A stretch of 64,000 nucleotides of DNA from Bacteriovoracaceae bacterium UBA6153 (lineage in GTDB: Bacteria; Bdellovibrionota; Bacteriovoracia; Bacteriovoracales; Bacteriovoracaceae): contig DIUR01000008.1 in assembly GCA_002428265.1 (NCBI GenBank), positions 62,001 through 126,000 of the forward strand, given 5' to 3'. The position numbers and the translations under genes are program-made. Below, piece by piece: positions 52,809-62,314 of the stretch (position 1 is the stretch's first letter; each line of letters opens with the position of its first letter). The notes under the pieces were generated by a model, which saw only the letters and a list, made by a program, of their open reading frames with translations, did no database searches and was not told where the DNA came from.

Positions 52809-54485
52809 CTACATTTTATCAGCGGATGAGTTTGAAACGGCTTCATCTACTGTTGTTAAGCCTTGTGCAACCTTAGTCAGGGCGCACATTCTTAGTGTCT
52901 TCATCCCTTCTTTAATACCTTGTTTTTTAATTTCATCATTTGATCCACCTCTTAATAAAATTTCTTTTATTGCAGGTGTCATCTCTAGTACTTCATAAAT
53001 GGCCACACGGCCTTTATACCCAGTTTCATTGCAAGTAGGACATCCCTTGCCTTTATAAGCAGTAATTTTTTCTGCTGAAGCAGGAGAGATTCCACAAGAG
53101 ATTAAAACTTCTTTTGACACATCTGGATCTACTATCTTACAATCTTTACAAATTTTACGACATAATCTTTGAGCAACAACCACGTTTAGTGCGGCTGCAA
53201 CAAGGAATGGTTCAATTCCCATGTTTACCAGACGAGTAATTGTACTTGGGGCATCGTTAGTGTGAAGAGTTGATAAAACCAAGTGGCCTGTAAGAGCTGC
53301 TTCAATTGCAATCTCACCAACCTCATGATCTCGAATCTCCCCAACCATGATAATATCCGGATCTTGTCGTAAAAAAGATTTAAGACAGGCCGCAAACGTT
53401 AGACCAATATCTTTCTTAACGTTTACCTGGTTAATACCTTCAAGGTTAAATTCAACCGGGTCTTCTGCTGTGGAGATATTTGTGTCGACCTTATTTAATT
53501 CTGCTAGCGCAGAATAAAGGGTCGTCGTTTTTCCTGAACCAGTAGGTCCTGTAACAAGACACATTCCATAAGGTCTATAAATACCTTCTTTAAAGACTTC
53601 AATTTGCTTTGGTTCAAAACCAAGTTTTGTCATATCTAACTGAAGGTTTGAAGAATCTAATAATCGAAGAACAATTTTTTCGCCAAAGAGTGTTGGTAAT
53701 GAAGAAACACGATAGTCGATAGGTTTTCCACCGATCTCAAGCTTAATACGTCCGTCCTGAGGCTTTCTTCTTTCAGAAATATCCATCTGTGCAAGAATCT
53801 TTACTCTCGAGATAATTGGAAGCATCAGAGACCTTGGAGGATGGGCTGCTTCAACTAAACTTCCATCCTGGCGATATCTAATCCTGAAATTATTTTCGTA
53901 AGGCTCGATATGGATATCAGAACACTTCATAACAAATGCTTCAGCGAGAATTTTATTAACGTATCTGATGACATCATCCCCGATGTCGTCTTCATTTATG
54001 TTCTCTTCTTTCTTCATTGATTCAGGTTTAATTTCCCTGATTGTTTCCAGTACGTCTTCGATATTGTCTGGAACTTTTGAAAAGATATCACTCCAAGAAG
54101 ATAAACTTGTAAGGATAAATTCGATTGGATATTGAAATAATGCTTGAAGCTCTACTTGCAATTTTATCAACGAGGGATCGTAGATGGCGACACTAACTGC
54201 TTTTGCATTTTTCTGAATAGGAAGAATGCGATATTTTATGATGTCACTTTTTTTAATGATTTTTAAAATTCTTTCTGGGATTTTTGCTTTCGATAAATCG
54301 ATATAAGTTAAATTATAATTATCAGCAACTTGCTTTGCGAATCTTATGTCATCAAAAAATTTAAACTGAAGAAGTCCAAGTTCTGAAATAATGAGTGCAT
54401 CTTTGTCGATAATAAGCGGGCGCAAGTCCTTAATAGGAACCATTCCCGTTTTTGTGATGACATCAACAAATTCTTTTCTGAACAT
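52809..54485 (-). CDS. pilB: Pilus extension ATPase PilB
   Basis: 558 residues. N-terminal T2SSE_N domain (residues about 30-150), then the secretion-ATPase core: Walker A GPTGSGKTTT, Asp box EDPVEFNL, Walker B DIIMVGEIRD and a C-terminal tetracysteine zinc site (CRKICKDC...CPTCNETG). Powers pilus extension. First pil gene of the set; the upstream gap carries a sigma-28-like promoter. PilB and PilT are paralogues in tandem. Confidence 0.97.
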   Translation of the reverse strand: MFRKEFVDVITKTGMVPIKDLRPLIIDKDALIISELGLLQFKFFDDIRFAKQVADNYNLTYIDLSKAKIPERILKIIKKSDIIKYRILPIQKNAKAVSVAIYDPSLIKLQVELQALFQYPIEFILTSLSSWSDIFSKVPDNIEDVLETIREIKPESMKKEENINEDDIGDDVIRYVNKILAEAFVMKCSDIHIEPYENNFRIRYRQDGSLVEAAHPPRSLMLPIISRVKILAQMDISERRKPQDGRIKLEIGGKPIDYRVSSLPTLFGEKIVLRLLDSSNLQLDMTKLGFEPKQIEVFKEGIYRPYGMCLVTGPTGSGKTTTLYSALAELNKVDTNISTAEDPVEFNLEGINQVNVKKDIGLTFAACLKSFLRQDPDIIMVGEIRDHEVGEIAIEAALTGHLVLSTLHTNDAPSTITRLVNMGIEPFLVAAALNVVVAQRLCRKICKDCKIVDPDVSKEVLISCGISPASAEKITAYKGKGCPTCNETGYKGRVAIYEVLEMTPAIKEILLRGGSNDEIKKQGIKEGMKTLRMCALTKVAQGLTTVDEAVSNSSADKM

Positions 54486-54517
54486 AAAGTTATTACTTCT
54501 TCTTAGTTTCAGTTTAC

Positions 54518-54558
54518 GATATTTTAATATCTTATCGGGAGTATTATAAGGAATCTTA
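54518..54558 (-). promoter_or_regulatory. Candidate sigma-28 promoter plus palindrome for pilB
   Basis: Minus strand TAAGATTC (54551-54558), exactly 11 nt, CCCGATAA (54532-54539): 5 of 8 and 7 of 8 matches to the flagellar-sigma consensus. A TATAAT also lies in this spacer, so sigma-70 is possible. Directly downstream is GATATT-TT-AATATC (54518-54531), a palindrome at the predicted transcript start. Confidence 0.4.
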
Positions 54559-54573
54559 AATCATATTAAGACA

Positions 54574-55275
54574 TTAGACGGCAGTGTGATTTGACCAAAA
54601 AGCTACAGCATAAAAGGCCTGGCGCTCAAGCATTTCTAACCCATCCATATACATTTCAACACAAGGACTAATTAAATCTTCCTGCTGTTTAAAATTGTAA
54701 TTAAAATCCCAAAAAATCCCTCTTATTGGTAGTTTACCATGAAAAATGAAGTCTCTTGCACATGCATTTATAATAAGTGGTTTAGTCGGATGATTTGAAA
54801 AATAGAGATCGAAATTAAGCTGATCAAAATTGTTCGTTAATTTTCTTGAGAATACTTTGTATTCTATACTTAAATTCTTGAGCGCTAATTGAGCAACAGT
54901 TGACATAACTCCATCGCCTAAGATGACGACCTCTAAAGTAGCGTGTGAGCTCTTAATCTCTTTTAAAATATCAACGACGGCCAGGTAGTCGGTATTTTCA
55001 CCGATGATATCTGCACCTTGTTTTTTTAAACAATTAACGGCCCCAATAGCACTGGCATTTTTGGTTAACTTTATCTGATCTAAGAAATGCTTTTTGTAGG
55101 GAGAGGTAATATTGATCCCATCATAGTTCAGAAAAAGATCTTTAGCGGAGGGAATCTTATTAGCGTCATCATAATCGAGAAGAGAGTAATCAATATTTGG
55201 AGAAATTAACTTTCGATACATCTCGGGAGAGCGCGAATGTGAAATATCTTTACCAATAAGAGCAAGTTTATTCAT
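54574..55275 (-). CDS. aroE: Shikimate dehydrogenase
   Basis: 233 residues from the ATG at 55275, short for the family (about 270). SRSPEMY binds shikimate, NITSPYKK holds the catalytic Lys, AVNCL and NTDYLA are the substrate Asn/Asp positions. The nucleotide loop reads ILGDGVMSTVAQLAL, diverged from the usual GAGGA. Fourth-step enzyme of the shikimate pathway. Its start overlaps the ribF stop by 8 nt, so it is coupled to ribF. Confidence 0.88.
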   Translation of the reverse strand: MNKLALIGKDISHSRSPEMYRKLISPNIDYSLLDYDDANKIPSAKDLFLNYDGINITSPYKKHFLDQIKLTKNASAIGAVNCLKKQGADIIGENTDYLAVVDILKEIKSSHATLEVVILGDGVMSTVAQLALKNLSIEYKVFSRKLTNNFDQLNFDLYFSNHPTKPLIINACARDFIFHGKLPIRGIFWDFNYNFKQQEDLISPCVEMYMDGLEMLERQAFYAVAFWSNHTAV

Positions 55276-56203
55276 TCTTAAAATAATTCCTGGCCTCTTG
55301 AGAATCGGCTTCAATTTGTGCGACTAAGTCATTTACGCTTGGAAATTTTTTTTCATCTCTGAGTTTTTTAATAAATATGACTCGGATTTCTTCGCCATAA
55401 ATATCTTGAGTAAAATCTAGCAAATGACTTTCAACATGGACTTCATAACCCGTATTAAAAGTTGGATTAACTCCAATATTAGAGACTGAGTTATAAGTCA
55501 TATCTTTAATTTTGACCTGAGTTACATAGACACCTTTGGCCGGAATAATTAATTCTTTATCATATCCTAAATTAGCAGTTGGGAAGCCAATCTTTTTCCC
55601 TCGTCCTTCGCCTTTAATAACTCTTCCTGATAAGAAATAATTTCTTCCAAGAAGCTCATTGGCCTTTGGAATATCGCCAGTAGATATAGCATTTCTCACT
55701 TCAGTAGAAGACACTGCTGCACTTTTAACTTTAAATTCTTGTTGTAAAACCAAAGATGTTTTTCTCGAATCACATACAGATTTGGCAACATGGAAATCCC
55801 CTGACTTATTTGCTCCAAAAGCAAAATCATGTCCAAGGTAAATTTTTGAAATTCCATCGAATGAAAAAATAAAGTTTTCAAGAAATTTTTCAGGACTCAA
55901 TGTACTGAAGTCTCTCGTAAAATCTATCTCGAGTAAATAATCAGCCCCACATTCTGCTAGCAACTCTCTACGTTCTTCATATGTATTAATTAAAAAACCT
56001 GAATGGGCCTTTAAAATTTTCAAAGGATGTGGGACAAAAGTAACAATGACAAATTTAGCGTGATCTTGAATGCAATCTTTTTTAATGTGACCTAAAAATT
56101 CTCTATGTCCAGAGTGAACCCCGTCAAAATTTCCGATTGTCACATGAATCTTATTTTCATTATAGATACTTTTGAGTTCACTTAATTCTTTTACAATAAT
56201 CAT
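55268..56203 (-). CDS. ribF: Bifunctional riboflavin kinase / FAD synthetase
   Basis: 311 residues. The N-terminal FAD synthetase domain has TIGNFDGVHSGHREFL (nucleotidyltransferase HxGH) and VSSTEVRNAISTGD; the C-terminal flavokinase domain has KIGFPTANLGYD and SNIGVNPTF. Makes FMN and FAD. Its ATG overlaps the batD stop (ATGA), so FAD synthesis is translated as an extension of the Bat operon. Confidence 0.96.
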   Translation of the reverse strand: MIIVKELSELKSIYNENKIHVTIGNFDGVHSGHREFLGHIKKDCIQDHAKFVIVTFVPHPLKILKAHSGFLINTYEERRELLAECGADYLLEIDFTRDFSTLSPEKFLENFIFSFDGISKIYLGHDFAFGANKSGDFHVAKSVCDSRKTSLVLQQEFKVKSAAVSSTEVRNAISTGDIPKANELLGRNYFLSGRVIKGEGRGKKIGFPTANLGYDKELIIPAKGVYVTQVKIKDMTYNSVSNIGVNPTFNTGYEVHVESHLLDFTQDIYGEEIRVIFIKKLRDEKKFPSVNDLVAQIEADSQEARNYFKNE

Positions 56204-57906
56204 AAATTCTTCATTAGTTCATTAAAATGTTTTTTCTCAAACACTGTATTTTTACCGCTATTTCTAGTCTGTGTATAGACTCCACCCTCAGTATAACTGA
56301 GCGCATTTCGGAAGTAATCTTTAGACTCCTTTTTAAGAGAGCTTTCATCAATTATATTAATAATCGACACGCCTCCTCCGGCCATCTTATTTGATTTATC
56401 TAATGCGGCAAGGACTCTGTAAAGCTCAGGATAGCTCAGACCTTTCTTTTTCAGCGACGCAATGTCACGCTTAATCAACTGATGCTCACCAACCGGACCT
56501 GCATTTTTTCTAAGTGAAAGAATCCACTGAATGCAAATGATAACCAGAAAAGCACTTAGGATAATATTTAAAACCATCAGTCCTTTTTCAAACCATCTTC
56601 CTTGAGAAGTTGCACTTGGACCTACAAGCCCAGCCTGATTAAGCTCTGTTGGCCCTGATGATTTTTTAAACAACGAGCTTAAAAAACTATTATCTTCCGA
56701 AGCAGGTTTATCAGCTGGTTGATCCGTTTTAGTTTCATTTCCACCGCTCGGAGCAACCGCAACTCCAGAAACTTCTAAGGCCGGAATAGTGATCTTTTTT
56801 TCAATGTATTTACCATTGGCCGGTTCAAAATAAGCTAGTGCTAATTCTCTACTAGGAATACTAACTGGTCCTCTTGCTAATAGTGTGTATTCAAATAATT
56901 TCTTAGCTGCTTGAGTTCCAATTTCACTCACATCAGACTTAGTGTCGAATTGCTCTAGGTTATTATCCGTATAAATAACAGGAGCATCAAAGTTTTCAAC
57001 AGCACCTTTTCCTTTAACTTCAAGCTTAATTTCAATTGGCTCATTAACTAAATACTTTGCTTTAGGAATTGATAAATTAAACTCATGCTCTCCGACCAGC
57101 CCCGTAAAGCTTGCTGGTACTCCTTCTGCTGGAAGCGGTAGAACTTCAATTTCAACTCTAGGACTCGAAAGGTCTTTGTTTTTATATCTTTGGTTACCAT
57201 AACCAAAGCCACTATAATCATTTTCAATCATCTGCACAGATATCTTAAGCGGATCTAAAACTGCAGAGCCTACCTTTTCTGGATAAAGCCTTGCTGAATA
57301 AGCCAGGATTCTTTTTAAAACTTGCCCTTTGTACTGAACTGTTTCAACTGGAGAATTGATATGATGAAAGCGCTTTATAAATTTATTTAGCTTCGGAAAT
57401 TCTTTAACATCATTTGCTGAAATAGAAGTTTTAAAATAAAGGTAATAGTTAACATCAAGTCCTTCCCCAAGATAAACTCTGGTCTTTGATGCTTCTGCTT
57501 CGATGAAAGCGTCGGGAACTCTTCTGGCCTCGTTATGAACTGTTACCCTCACTTCAGGAACAGACATTGTTTTTCCGGCCATTTCTACTTTAACGTTCCT
57601 TAAATAAACCTGACCGGCCCTTTCGGCCATCAACTCATAAACAACAGCTTGTTCTTTTGTCGTTGTAAATTTTCCGTTAATAACAATAGTCGAAATTGAT
57701 AGCCCCTGTGAGCGCTTTCCTAATACTGAAGCCCCATAAGGAGTGAATGAAATGTACGGCTCTTCACTTCCTGAAGTTTTAACTTTAAAAGTTACAAAAA
57801 ATGTTTCGTTGATAACAACTTCTTTTGGCTCAACAGTGACTTCTACATCCTCGGCAAGTGCAGCAAAAGAAAATATCGTTAAAAAAACAAGTGTTAAAAT
57901 TTTCAT
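56200..57906 (-). CDS. batD: BatD-like protein
   Basis: 568 residues from the ATG at 57906, which overlaps the batB stop as TAATG. A signal peptide (about 18 residues, ending LAEA) is followed by a beta-sandwich BatD domain (residues about 20-300, with VEVTVEPKEVVINETFFVTFKV and PKAKYLVNEPIEIKLEVKGKG), a Lys/Pro/Ser linker and one C-terminal membrane helix near 450-470 with a cytoplasmic tail. Belongs to the Bat (Bacteroides aerotolerance) set; molecular role unclear. Confidence 0.88.
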   Translation of the reverse strand: MKILTLVFLTIFSFAALAEDVEVTVEPKEVVINETFFVTFKVKTSGSEEPYISFTPYGASVLGKRSQGLSISTIVINGKFTTTKEQAVVYELMAERAGQVYLRNVKVEMAGKTMSVPEVRVTVHNEARRVPDAFIEAEASKTRVYLGEGLDVNYYLYFKTSISANDVKEFPKLNKFIKRFHHINSPVETVQYKGQVLKRILAYSARLYPEKVGSAVLDPLKISVQMIENDYSGFGYGNQRYKNKDLSSPRVEIEVLPLPAEGVPASFTGLVGEHEFNLSIPKAKYLVNEPIEIKLEVKGKGAVENFDAPVIYTDNNLEQFDTKSDVSEIGTQAAKKLFEYTLLARGPVSIPSRELALAYFEPANGKYIEKKITIPALEVSGVAVAPSGGNETKTDQPADKPASEDNSFLSSLFKKSSGPTELNQAGLVGPSATSQGRWFEKGLMVLNIILSAFLVIICIQWILSLRKNAGPVGEHQLIKRDIASLKKKGLSYPELYRVLAALDKSNKMAGGGVSIINIIDESSLKKESKDYFRNALSYTEGGVYTQTRNSGKNTVFEKKHFNELMKNL

Positions 57907-59723
57907 TACCAATCTCTCTTAGGTTTAGATGAACCACGTTCGTTTGTAGTAGTATCCATCATCCTTTTTTGTAATTCTCTATCATCGTTTAAAATTTGCT
58001 TAACCATTGCCGGAGTTTTAACCATTTTTCTTTTTTGCTCTATCATTTTCTCTTTTTCTTGAAGAGTCTGAGGACTTGGCTCTGGCCTATCTGGCTTATC
58101 TAGATCCTTTGGATCCTTTTTGTCTTTATCTTTGTCCTGCTTGTCTTTTTCGTCTTTCTTATCTTGATCTTTTTGTTTATCACTTTTGCTATTTTTTTGG
58201 TCTTGCTTATCCTGGCCTTTGCCATCTTTGCTTTTATCGTCTTTTTTATCGCCGCTTTCGCCGTCTTTATTTTGATCGTCTTTTTTGTCGTTTTTGTCCG
58301 ACTCACCATCTTTTTTATCTTCTTTTTTATCATCCTTCTTATTTTTATCCTTACTCTTTCCTTCTGAGTTCATTGTAAGAAGTATATTATTTCTGAGCTT
58401 ATCTTTAAGCTCTTCGTTCTTAGAGTTCTTAAAAATCTCTTGAATAATAGGCATTGCCTCATCGAGTTTATTACTTTTTAGCAATGCGGTCGCATGATTA
58501 AACTGAACTTCCTGATCATCATCAGACTTGGAATATTCTTTATAAAGTTCAGTGGCCCTGACATCGTCATTGTTTTTTAAAAAACCTTCTGCCACTTTCA
58601 AAATTTCTTTCCGGTCAGATTTTCCAGACTTCATCTTATCTATATCTTTCTTTAGATGTGCTGGAATCGGTGGAAGCTCTGTCTTGTCTTCTTCTTGAGC
58701 AAATGCCCCAGATGAGAGAGTCGCGCTCACTAGAAGTATGCTCATAACGGTTTTAAAGCTCGCAAATCTCCCCAGTAAGATGGAAACACAATAAAGAATA
58801 ATCGCAGGAATAAGTATTAAGTGTGAAAAGACAGGTCGTACTCTCATATCACCTTTCCCATTAGTCTTATTATAAGATCCTCTGAAAAAATTCATGATTT
58901 CGTCTGTCGGAAGTGAGTAAGAATTGGCAATCCAGTATTTATAGTTTTTAACATTCCTACCAATTTTTTTTATGTACTCTTCATCTAGCCTGGTAATAAC
59001 AGGCTCTCCCTTAACTGTTTTATACCCTCTAAACGAACCATCTTCCCAACGAAGAGGAATATTTCCTCCTTTAACAGTACCAATACCAACGACGGCCAGG
59101 TTAACATTACTCCCTAAGTCAGCGTCAAATGCACCTTCACTTTCTTCTGCGTCTGTAAAAACTAAGATATTACCAGAAGCAGTTTTTTGATCTTCAGTTT
59201 GAAAATACCCCGTAGCTTCAGCAATTGCTTGAGAAATATTAGATCCACCTGAGACGGCATTTGTTTTTTCTAGAGCTGCTAATCTCGAGTCTAGTAAATC
59301 AATATCATCCGTAAATGGTATTAATCTTTTTTGAATATCAGAAAATAGGACTATCGAAATCTGGTGTCCGGCTGCATTTTTAACAAAATGTCTCGCTAAT
59401 TGAATGGCCTTTCCAAATCGGCTTGGACGAATATCCTCTGAGAGCATACTTGCAGAGCTATCAAGAATGATAATTGTTTTTTGATCAGGAAGATTTGTTT
59501 TAACTTTTTCCTCAGGACCTCTAAGATCCAACAAAGAAGCCATCATAAGAAATAAGCTTACAATATACACAAGAGAAGAAACTCTGCTCATCCAGCTTCT
59601 TTCAAAAAACCAATAGGTCTTCACCCATGTAAAATACTTGCGATTTAAATAAGTAAAAAGAATAAATAGAAATATTCCTGCGGCAATAATATGAGGAAGA
59701 TATTGTGTGTTAGTAAAATTCAT
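57906..59723 (-). CDS. batB: BatB VWA protein with fused TPR and K/D-rich tail
   Basis: 605 residues. Two membrane helices at the N-terminus (about 10-28, 50-68), a von Willebrand A domain with MIDAS DSSASMLSED (88-97), a further helix pair near 300-345, then TPR-like helices (about 375-445) and a tail of about 100 residues made almost only of Lys, Asp, Gln, Glu, Ser and Gly. The tail and TPR part correspond to BatC, so this is a BatB-BatC fusion. Start overlaps the batA stop as ATGA. Confidence 0.88.
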   Translation of the reverse strand: MNFTNTQYLPHIIAAGIFLFILFTYLNRKYFTWVKTYWFFERSWMSRVSSLVYIVSLFLMMASLLDLRGPEEKVKTNLPDQKTIIILDSSASMLSEDIRPSRFGKAIQLARHFVKNAAGHQISIVLFSDIQKRLIPFTDDIDLLDSRLAALEKTNAVSGGSNISQAIAEATGYFQTEDQKTASGNILVFTDAEESEGAFDADLGSNVNLAVVGIGTVKGGNIPLRWEDGSFRGYKTVKGEPVITRLDEEYIKKIGRNVKNYKYWIANSYSLPTDEIMNFFRGSYNKTNGKGDMRVRPVFSHLILIPAIILYCVSILLGRFASFKTVMSILLVSATLSSGAFAQEEDKTELPPIPAHLKKDIDKMKSGKSDRKEILKVAEGFLKNNDDVRATELYKEYSKSDDDQEVQFNHATALLKSNKLDEAMPIIQEIFKNSKNEELKDKLRNNILLTMNSEGKSKDKNKKDDKKEDKKDGESDKNDKKDDQNKDGESGDKKDDKSKDGKGQDKQDQKNSKSDKQKDQDKKDEKDKQDKDKDKKDPKDLDKPDRPEPSPQTLQEKEKMIEQKRKMVKTPAMVKQILNDDRELQKRMMDTTTNERGSSKPKRDW

Positions 59724-60700
59724 GGGCCCTCCCTTAGGAGCAAGCGTCTAGATAATTCTGTTCCAATTAAAAGTAAAACTCCAATTAGAAGATATTTAAA
59801 ATAGAGCTCTTCATAAATAATTCGCCCAGATTGTTCGATTTCCGTTCTCTCTAGTTTATTAATATCACCTAAAACATTTTCCAGGGCCTTATTATCGCGG
59901 GCCATATAAAACTTCCCGCCAGTAAGGTCGGCAATTTCTTTTAATCCTTTCTCATCAACACTTCCACCCGGAATCATTTGATAGCGCTGGACTCCAAACA
60001 TATTTGGGCCAACAGGAATGCGTGCATCCTTTGCTCCACCAATACCGATTGTGTAAATTTTAATTTTTTGCTCTGCTGCCATTTCAGCCGCCTGAAGTGG
60101 AGTCATCGTACCGACGTTACTTACTCCGTCCGTCATTAATATCATGACTTTGTTTTTGGCCAGAGATTGTAGCAAGCGACCAACTCCCAAGGCCAATGCA
60201 TCACCAATATTAGTTCCATCACCTAATGGACCTAGCTTTATTTGAGCAACCATTTTATTGATCAAATTCAAATCTGTTGAAAGTGGAAGAAGAGTAAATA
60301 CTTTTTCTGCAAAAATAACAATTCCTATTCTATCTCTTGGAAAGAGAGAGACGAACTCCTGAATCTTAATTTTTGCAGCCTCAAAACGATTCGGTTTTAA
60401 GTCTTCAGCAAGCATTGACCTCGAAAGGTCTAAAACAATAAAAATATCATTTACTTCAATAGTATTTTTATCCATTCCTAATGGTTTCCGAGGTCCGGCC
60501 AAAGCAAAAGAAATATAAAGCCATCCAGCGACACCTGTCAGAAAAATAAGAGATCTTAAAAATGGAAAACCAGATTTTTTATATTTTTTGGGAATAAATA
60601 ATTGTGGTTTTTTAAAGAAATAGAAATAGCCAATAACCCAAAAAATTAGGCCAACTATTCCCCATCCTGCATAAGCGATATGTTGAAATTCAAAATTCAT
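59720..60700 (-). CDS. batA: BatA VWA protein
   Basis: 326 residues. N-terminal helices (about 10-30, 48-68), VWA domain with MIDAS DLSRSMLAED (93-102) and the second and third metal loops (LGDGTNIGDA, LMTDGVSN), then a C-terminal helix. A membrane-anchored metal-ion-dependent adhesion module; the partner is unknown. Its start overlaps the upstream gene by 4 nt (ATGA). Confidence 0.92.
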   Translation of the reverse strand: MNFEFQHIAYAGWGIVGLIFWVIGYFYFFKKPQLFIPKKYKKSGFPFLRSLIFLTGVAGWLYISFALAGPRKPLGMDKNTIEVNDIFIVLDLSRSMLAEDLKPNRFEAAKIKIQEFVSLFPRDRIGIVIFAEKVFTLLPLSTDLNLINKMVAQIKLGPLGDGTNIGDALALGVGRLLQSLAKNKVMILMTDGVSNVGTMTPLQAAEMAAEQKIKIYTIGIGGAKDARIPVGPNMFGVQRYQMIPGGSVDEKGLKEIADLTGGKFYMARDNKALENVLGDINKLERTEIEQSGRIIYEELYFKYLLIGVLLLIGTELSRRLLLREGP

Positions 60701-61470
60701 TGCTCAAAACTCCTTCTGATAATATCAAAAGAAGCACGAACCTCTGCATACTCTTCATTATGCCAGTCTTTTTTAAACTGATGCTGATTAAGAGTTTTTA
60801 GAAACTCCAAATGCGCTGGTGCCTTAATTGTTAATAAAGGCATCCACTTCTCTTTTTCTTTATATAGGTGTTCAAAATCAGATCTTTTATCTGCTGACCT
60901 AAAAAGCTCATCATAGTGCCTCCTGGCCTTTTTAAGCTGATCTGGTCTTAATTTCAGAATAAAAGTTTTAATTGATTGGCGCTTAATAACTGCAACAACC
61001 ACAAGTAATAAAATAATCACGGCTACAATCATCCACAGCTTGGATGTATTTACTGATTGATCTAAAATAAAAAAATTGTCACTTTTATTTTTAAGCTCAT
61101 CTATCTTTAAAGCTCCAGCACTTAACTGGATAACGTTTTCATTATATTTGAAGTTAAAAACTGGCTGAACTTTTGAAGACTTTACAATAAACAATGCTCT
61201 AAGCTCGACAACGTCTGCATTATTATCAGAAGGAGCAAGACTCAAAATTTGTGCCATGTAATAGGCATTGAAGAGAACTTGCTTTTCAAGCTTCTTAAAT
61301 TGCCCCATGTCTGCATTTTCAATTGGCCAGAATCTTAAAGTCGCTTCAAACAAATCTCCTTCTTTGACTTGAGAGATTGTATCCGCTGGTTTAAATTCTC
61401 CGTTAATCGCCTGAGCTTGAACATTAAAGCTCGTAATAAAAATAAGAATTAAAGAACATAAGAGTTTCAT
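60697..61470 (-). CDS. Membrane protein in the DUF4381 position of the Bat operon
   Basis: 257 residues. Signal peptide (1-20), periplasmic beta-rich part, one membrane helix (KLWMIVAVIILLLVVVAVIK, residues about 145-164) and a cytoplasmic helical tail of about 90 residues (LRPDQLKKARRHYDELF, WMPLLTIKAPAHLEFL). In related operons this slot, between DUF58 and BatA, holds DUF4381 proteins; I infer the assignment from position and topology, not from a clear motif. ATGA overlaps on both sides. Confidence 0.65.
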   Translation of the reverse strand: MKLLCSLILIFITSFNVQAQAINGEFKPADTISQVKEGDLFEATLRFWPIENADMGQFKKLEKQVLFNAYYMAQILSLAPSDNNADVVELRALFIVKSSKVQPVFNFKYNENVIQLSAGALKIDELKNKSDNFFILDQSVNTSKLWMIVAVIILLLVVVAVIKRQSIKTFILKLRPDQLKKARRHYDELFRSADKRSDFEHLYKEKEKWMPLLTIKAPAHLEFLKTLNQHQFKKDWHNEEYAEVRASFDIIRRSFEQ

Positions 61471-62312
61471 CTCATCTCCTTTACAAAATTTTCTAAATAT
61501 TTTTCCTGAATTTTTAGCCTTTTAAATCGCTTTCCATATGCATGAACCAAATCTTTTTTTCCTGCAAAATCATACTTCCCTAAACTTGCAGATGCCTTAG
61601 GGCCAGAAGAGGCATGCAAAGAGTACGGGAGTGATTTCGCTTCATCCAATGGCGATAGAAGTTGAAAACAATGAACATTGGACCTAACTAACAATTTTTT
61701 TAAAACATCCGCGTCCACGAAATCATTAAAATCGGAAAGAAGAATAATCTCTCTCTTCCTACTTAAGTGTTTCATGATGGAGATATATTTTTGCTTCTTA
61801 TCCACATTGTCTTCAAAATTACGATTAAGATTAACTCTTCCTTTATTCGTAATAATATTATTGTCTTCTAAAGTAGAAATTAAGTGAGTAATTCCCTGGT
61901 CCCCTGAGAGTTTTGGAATATTTATAACTTGATCAGTAACAATTAGTGCATGAACAAAATCATTCGTCTCTTTTGCCAGCAAGTATAAAAGACAACATAT
62001 TTCAATCGCAGCCTGAAGCTTTGAAACTCCATTAAAGCCAGTCATCATCGTTGAGGAAGCATCTATCACAACGACAATCTCTACGTTTCTTTCTTCATTA
62101 AAAGTTTTCACATATGGATGACTTGTTTTTGCCAGAATTTTCCAGTCGATAAAACGAATATCATCACCAAAATTATAAACCTGGTGCTCTTTAAACTGAA
62201 GGCCCGTTCCCTTAATGTTGGTCTTAAGCATCCCAATAGAATGAGAATTGGCCTTTCTAAAAAGATTGGCCCTTAATCTTCCAACAACTTTTCTAACTTC
62301 AGTAATATTCAT
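61467..62312 (-). CDS. DUF58 family protein
   Basis: 281 residues, cytoplasmic. The DUF58 core motif DIRFIDWKILAKTSHPYVKT (residues about 50-70), then a VWA-like fold with VVIDASSTMMTGF. MoxR-associated. Typically a MoxR-AAA partner encoded next to it, as here (2-nt gap). Confidence 0.9.
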   Translation of the reverse strand: MNITEVRKVVGRLRANLFRKANSHSIGMLKTNIKGTGLQFKEHQVYNFGDDIRFIDWKILAKTSHPYVKTFNEERNVEIVVVIDASSTMMTGFNGVSKLQAAIEICCLLYLLAKETNDFVHALIVTDQVINIPKLSGDQGITHLISTLEDNNIITNKGRVNLNRNFEDNVDKKQKYISIMKHLSRKREIILLSDFNDFVDADVLKKLLVRSNVHCFQLLSPLDEAKSLPYSLHASSGPKASASLGKYDFAGKKDLVHAYGKRFKRLKIQEKYLENFVKEMR

Positions 62313-62314
62313 AT

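Noticed and set aside
58076..58378. Open frames on both strands opposite or within the batB tail
   Set aside because: They are produced by the near-repetitive Lys/Asp codons of batB and give Leu/Phe-rich or Lys/Thr-rich nonsense with no ribosome site.
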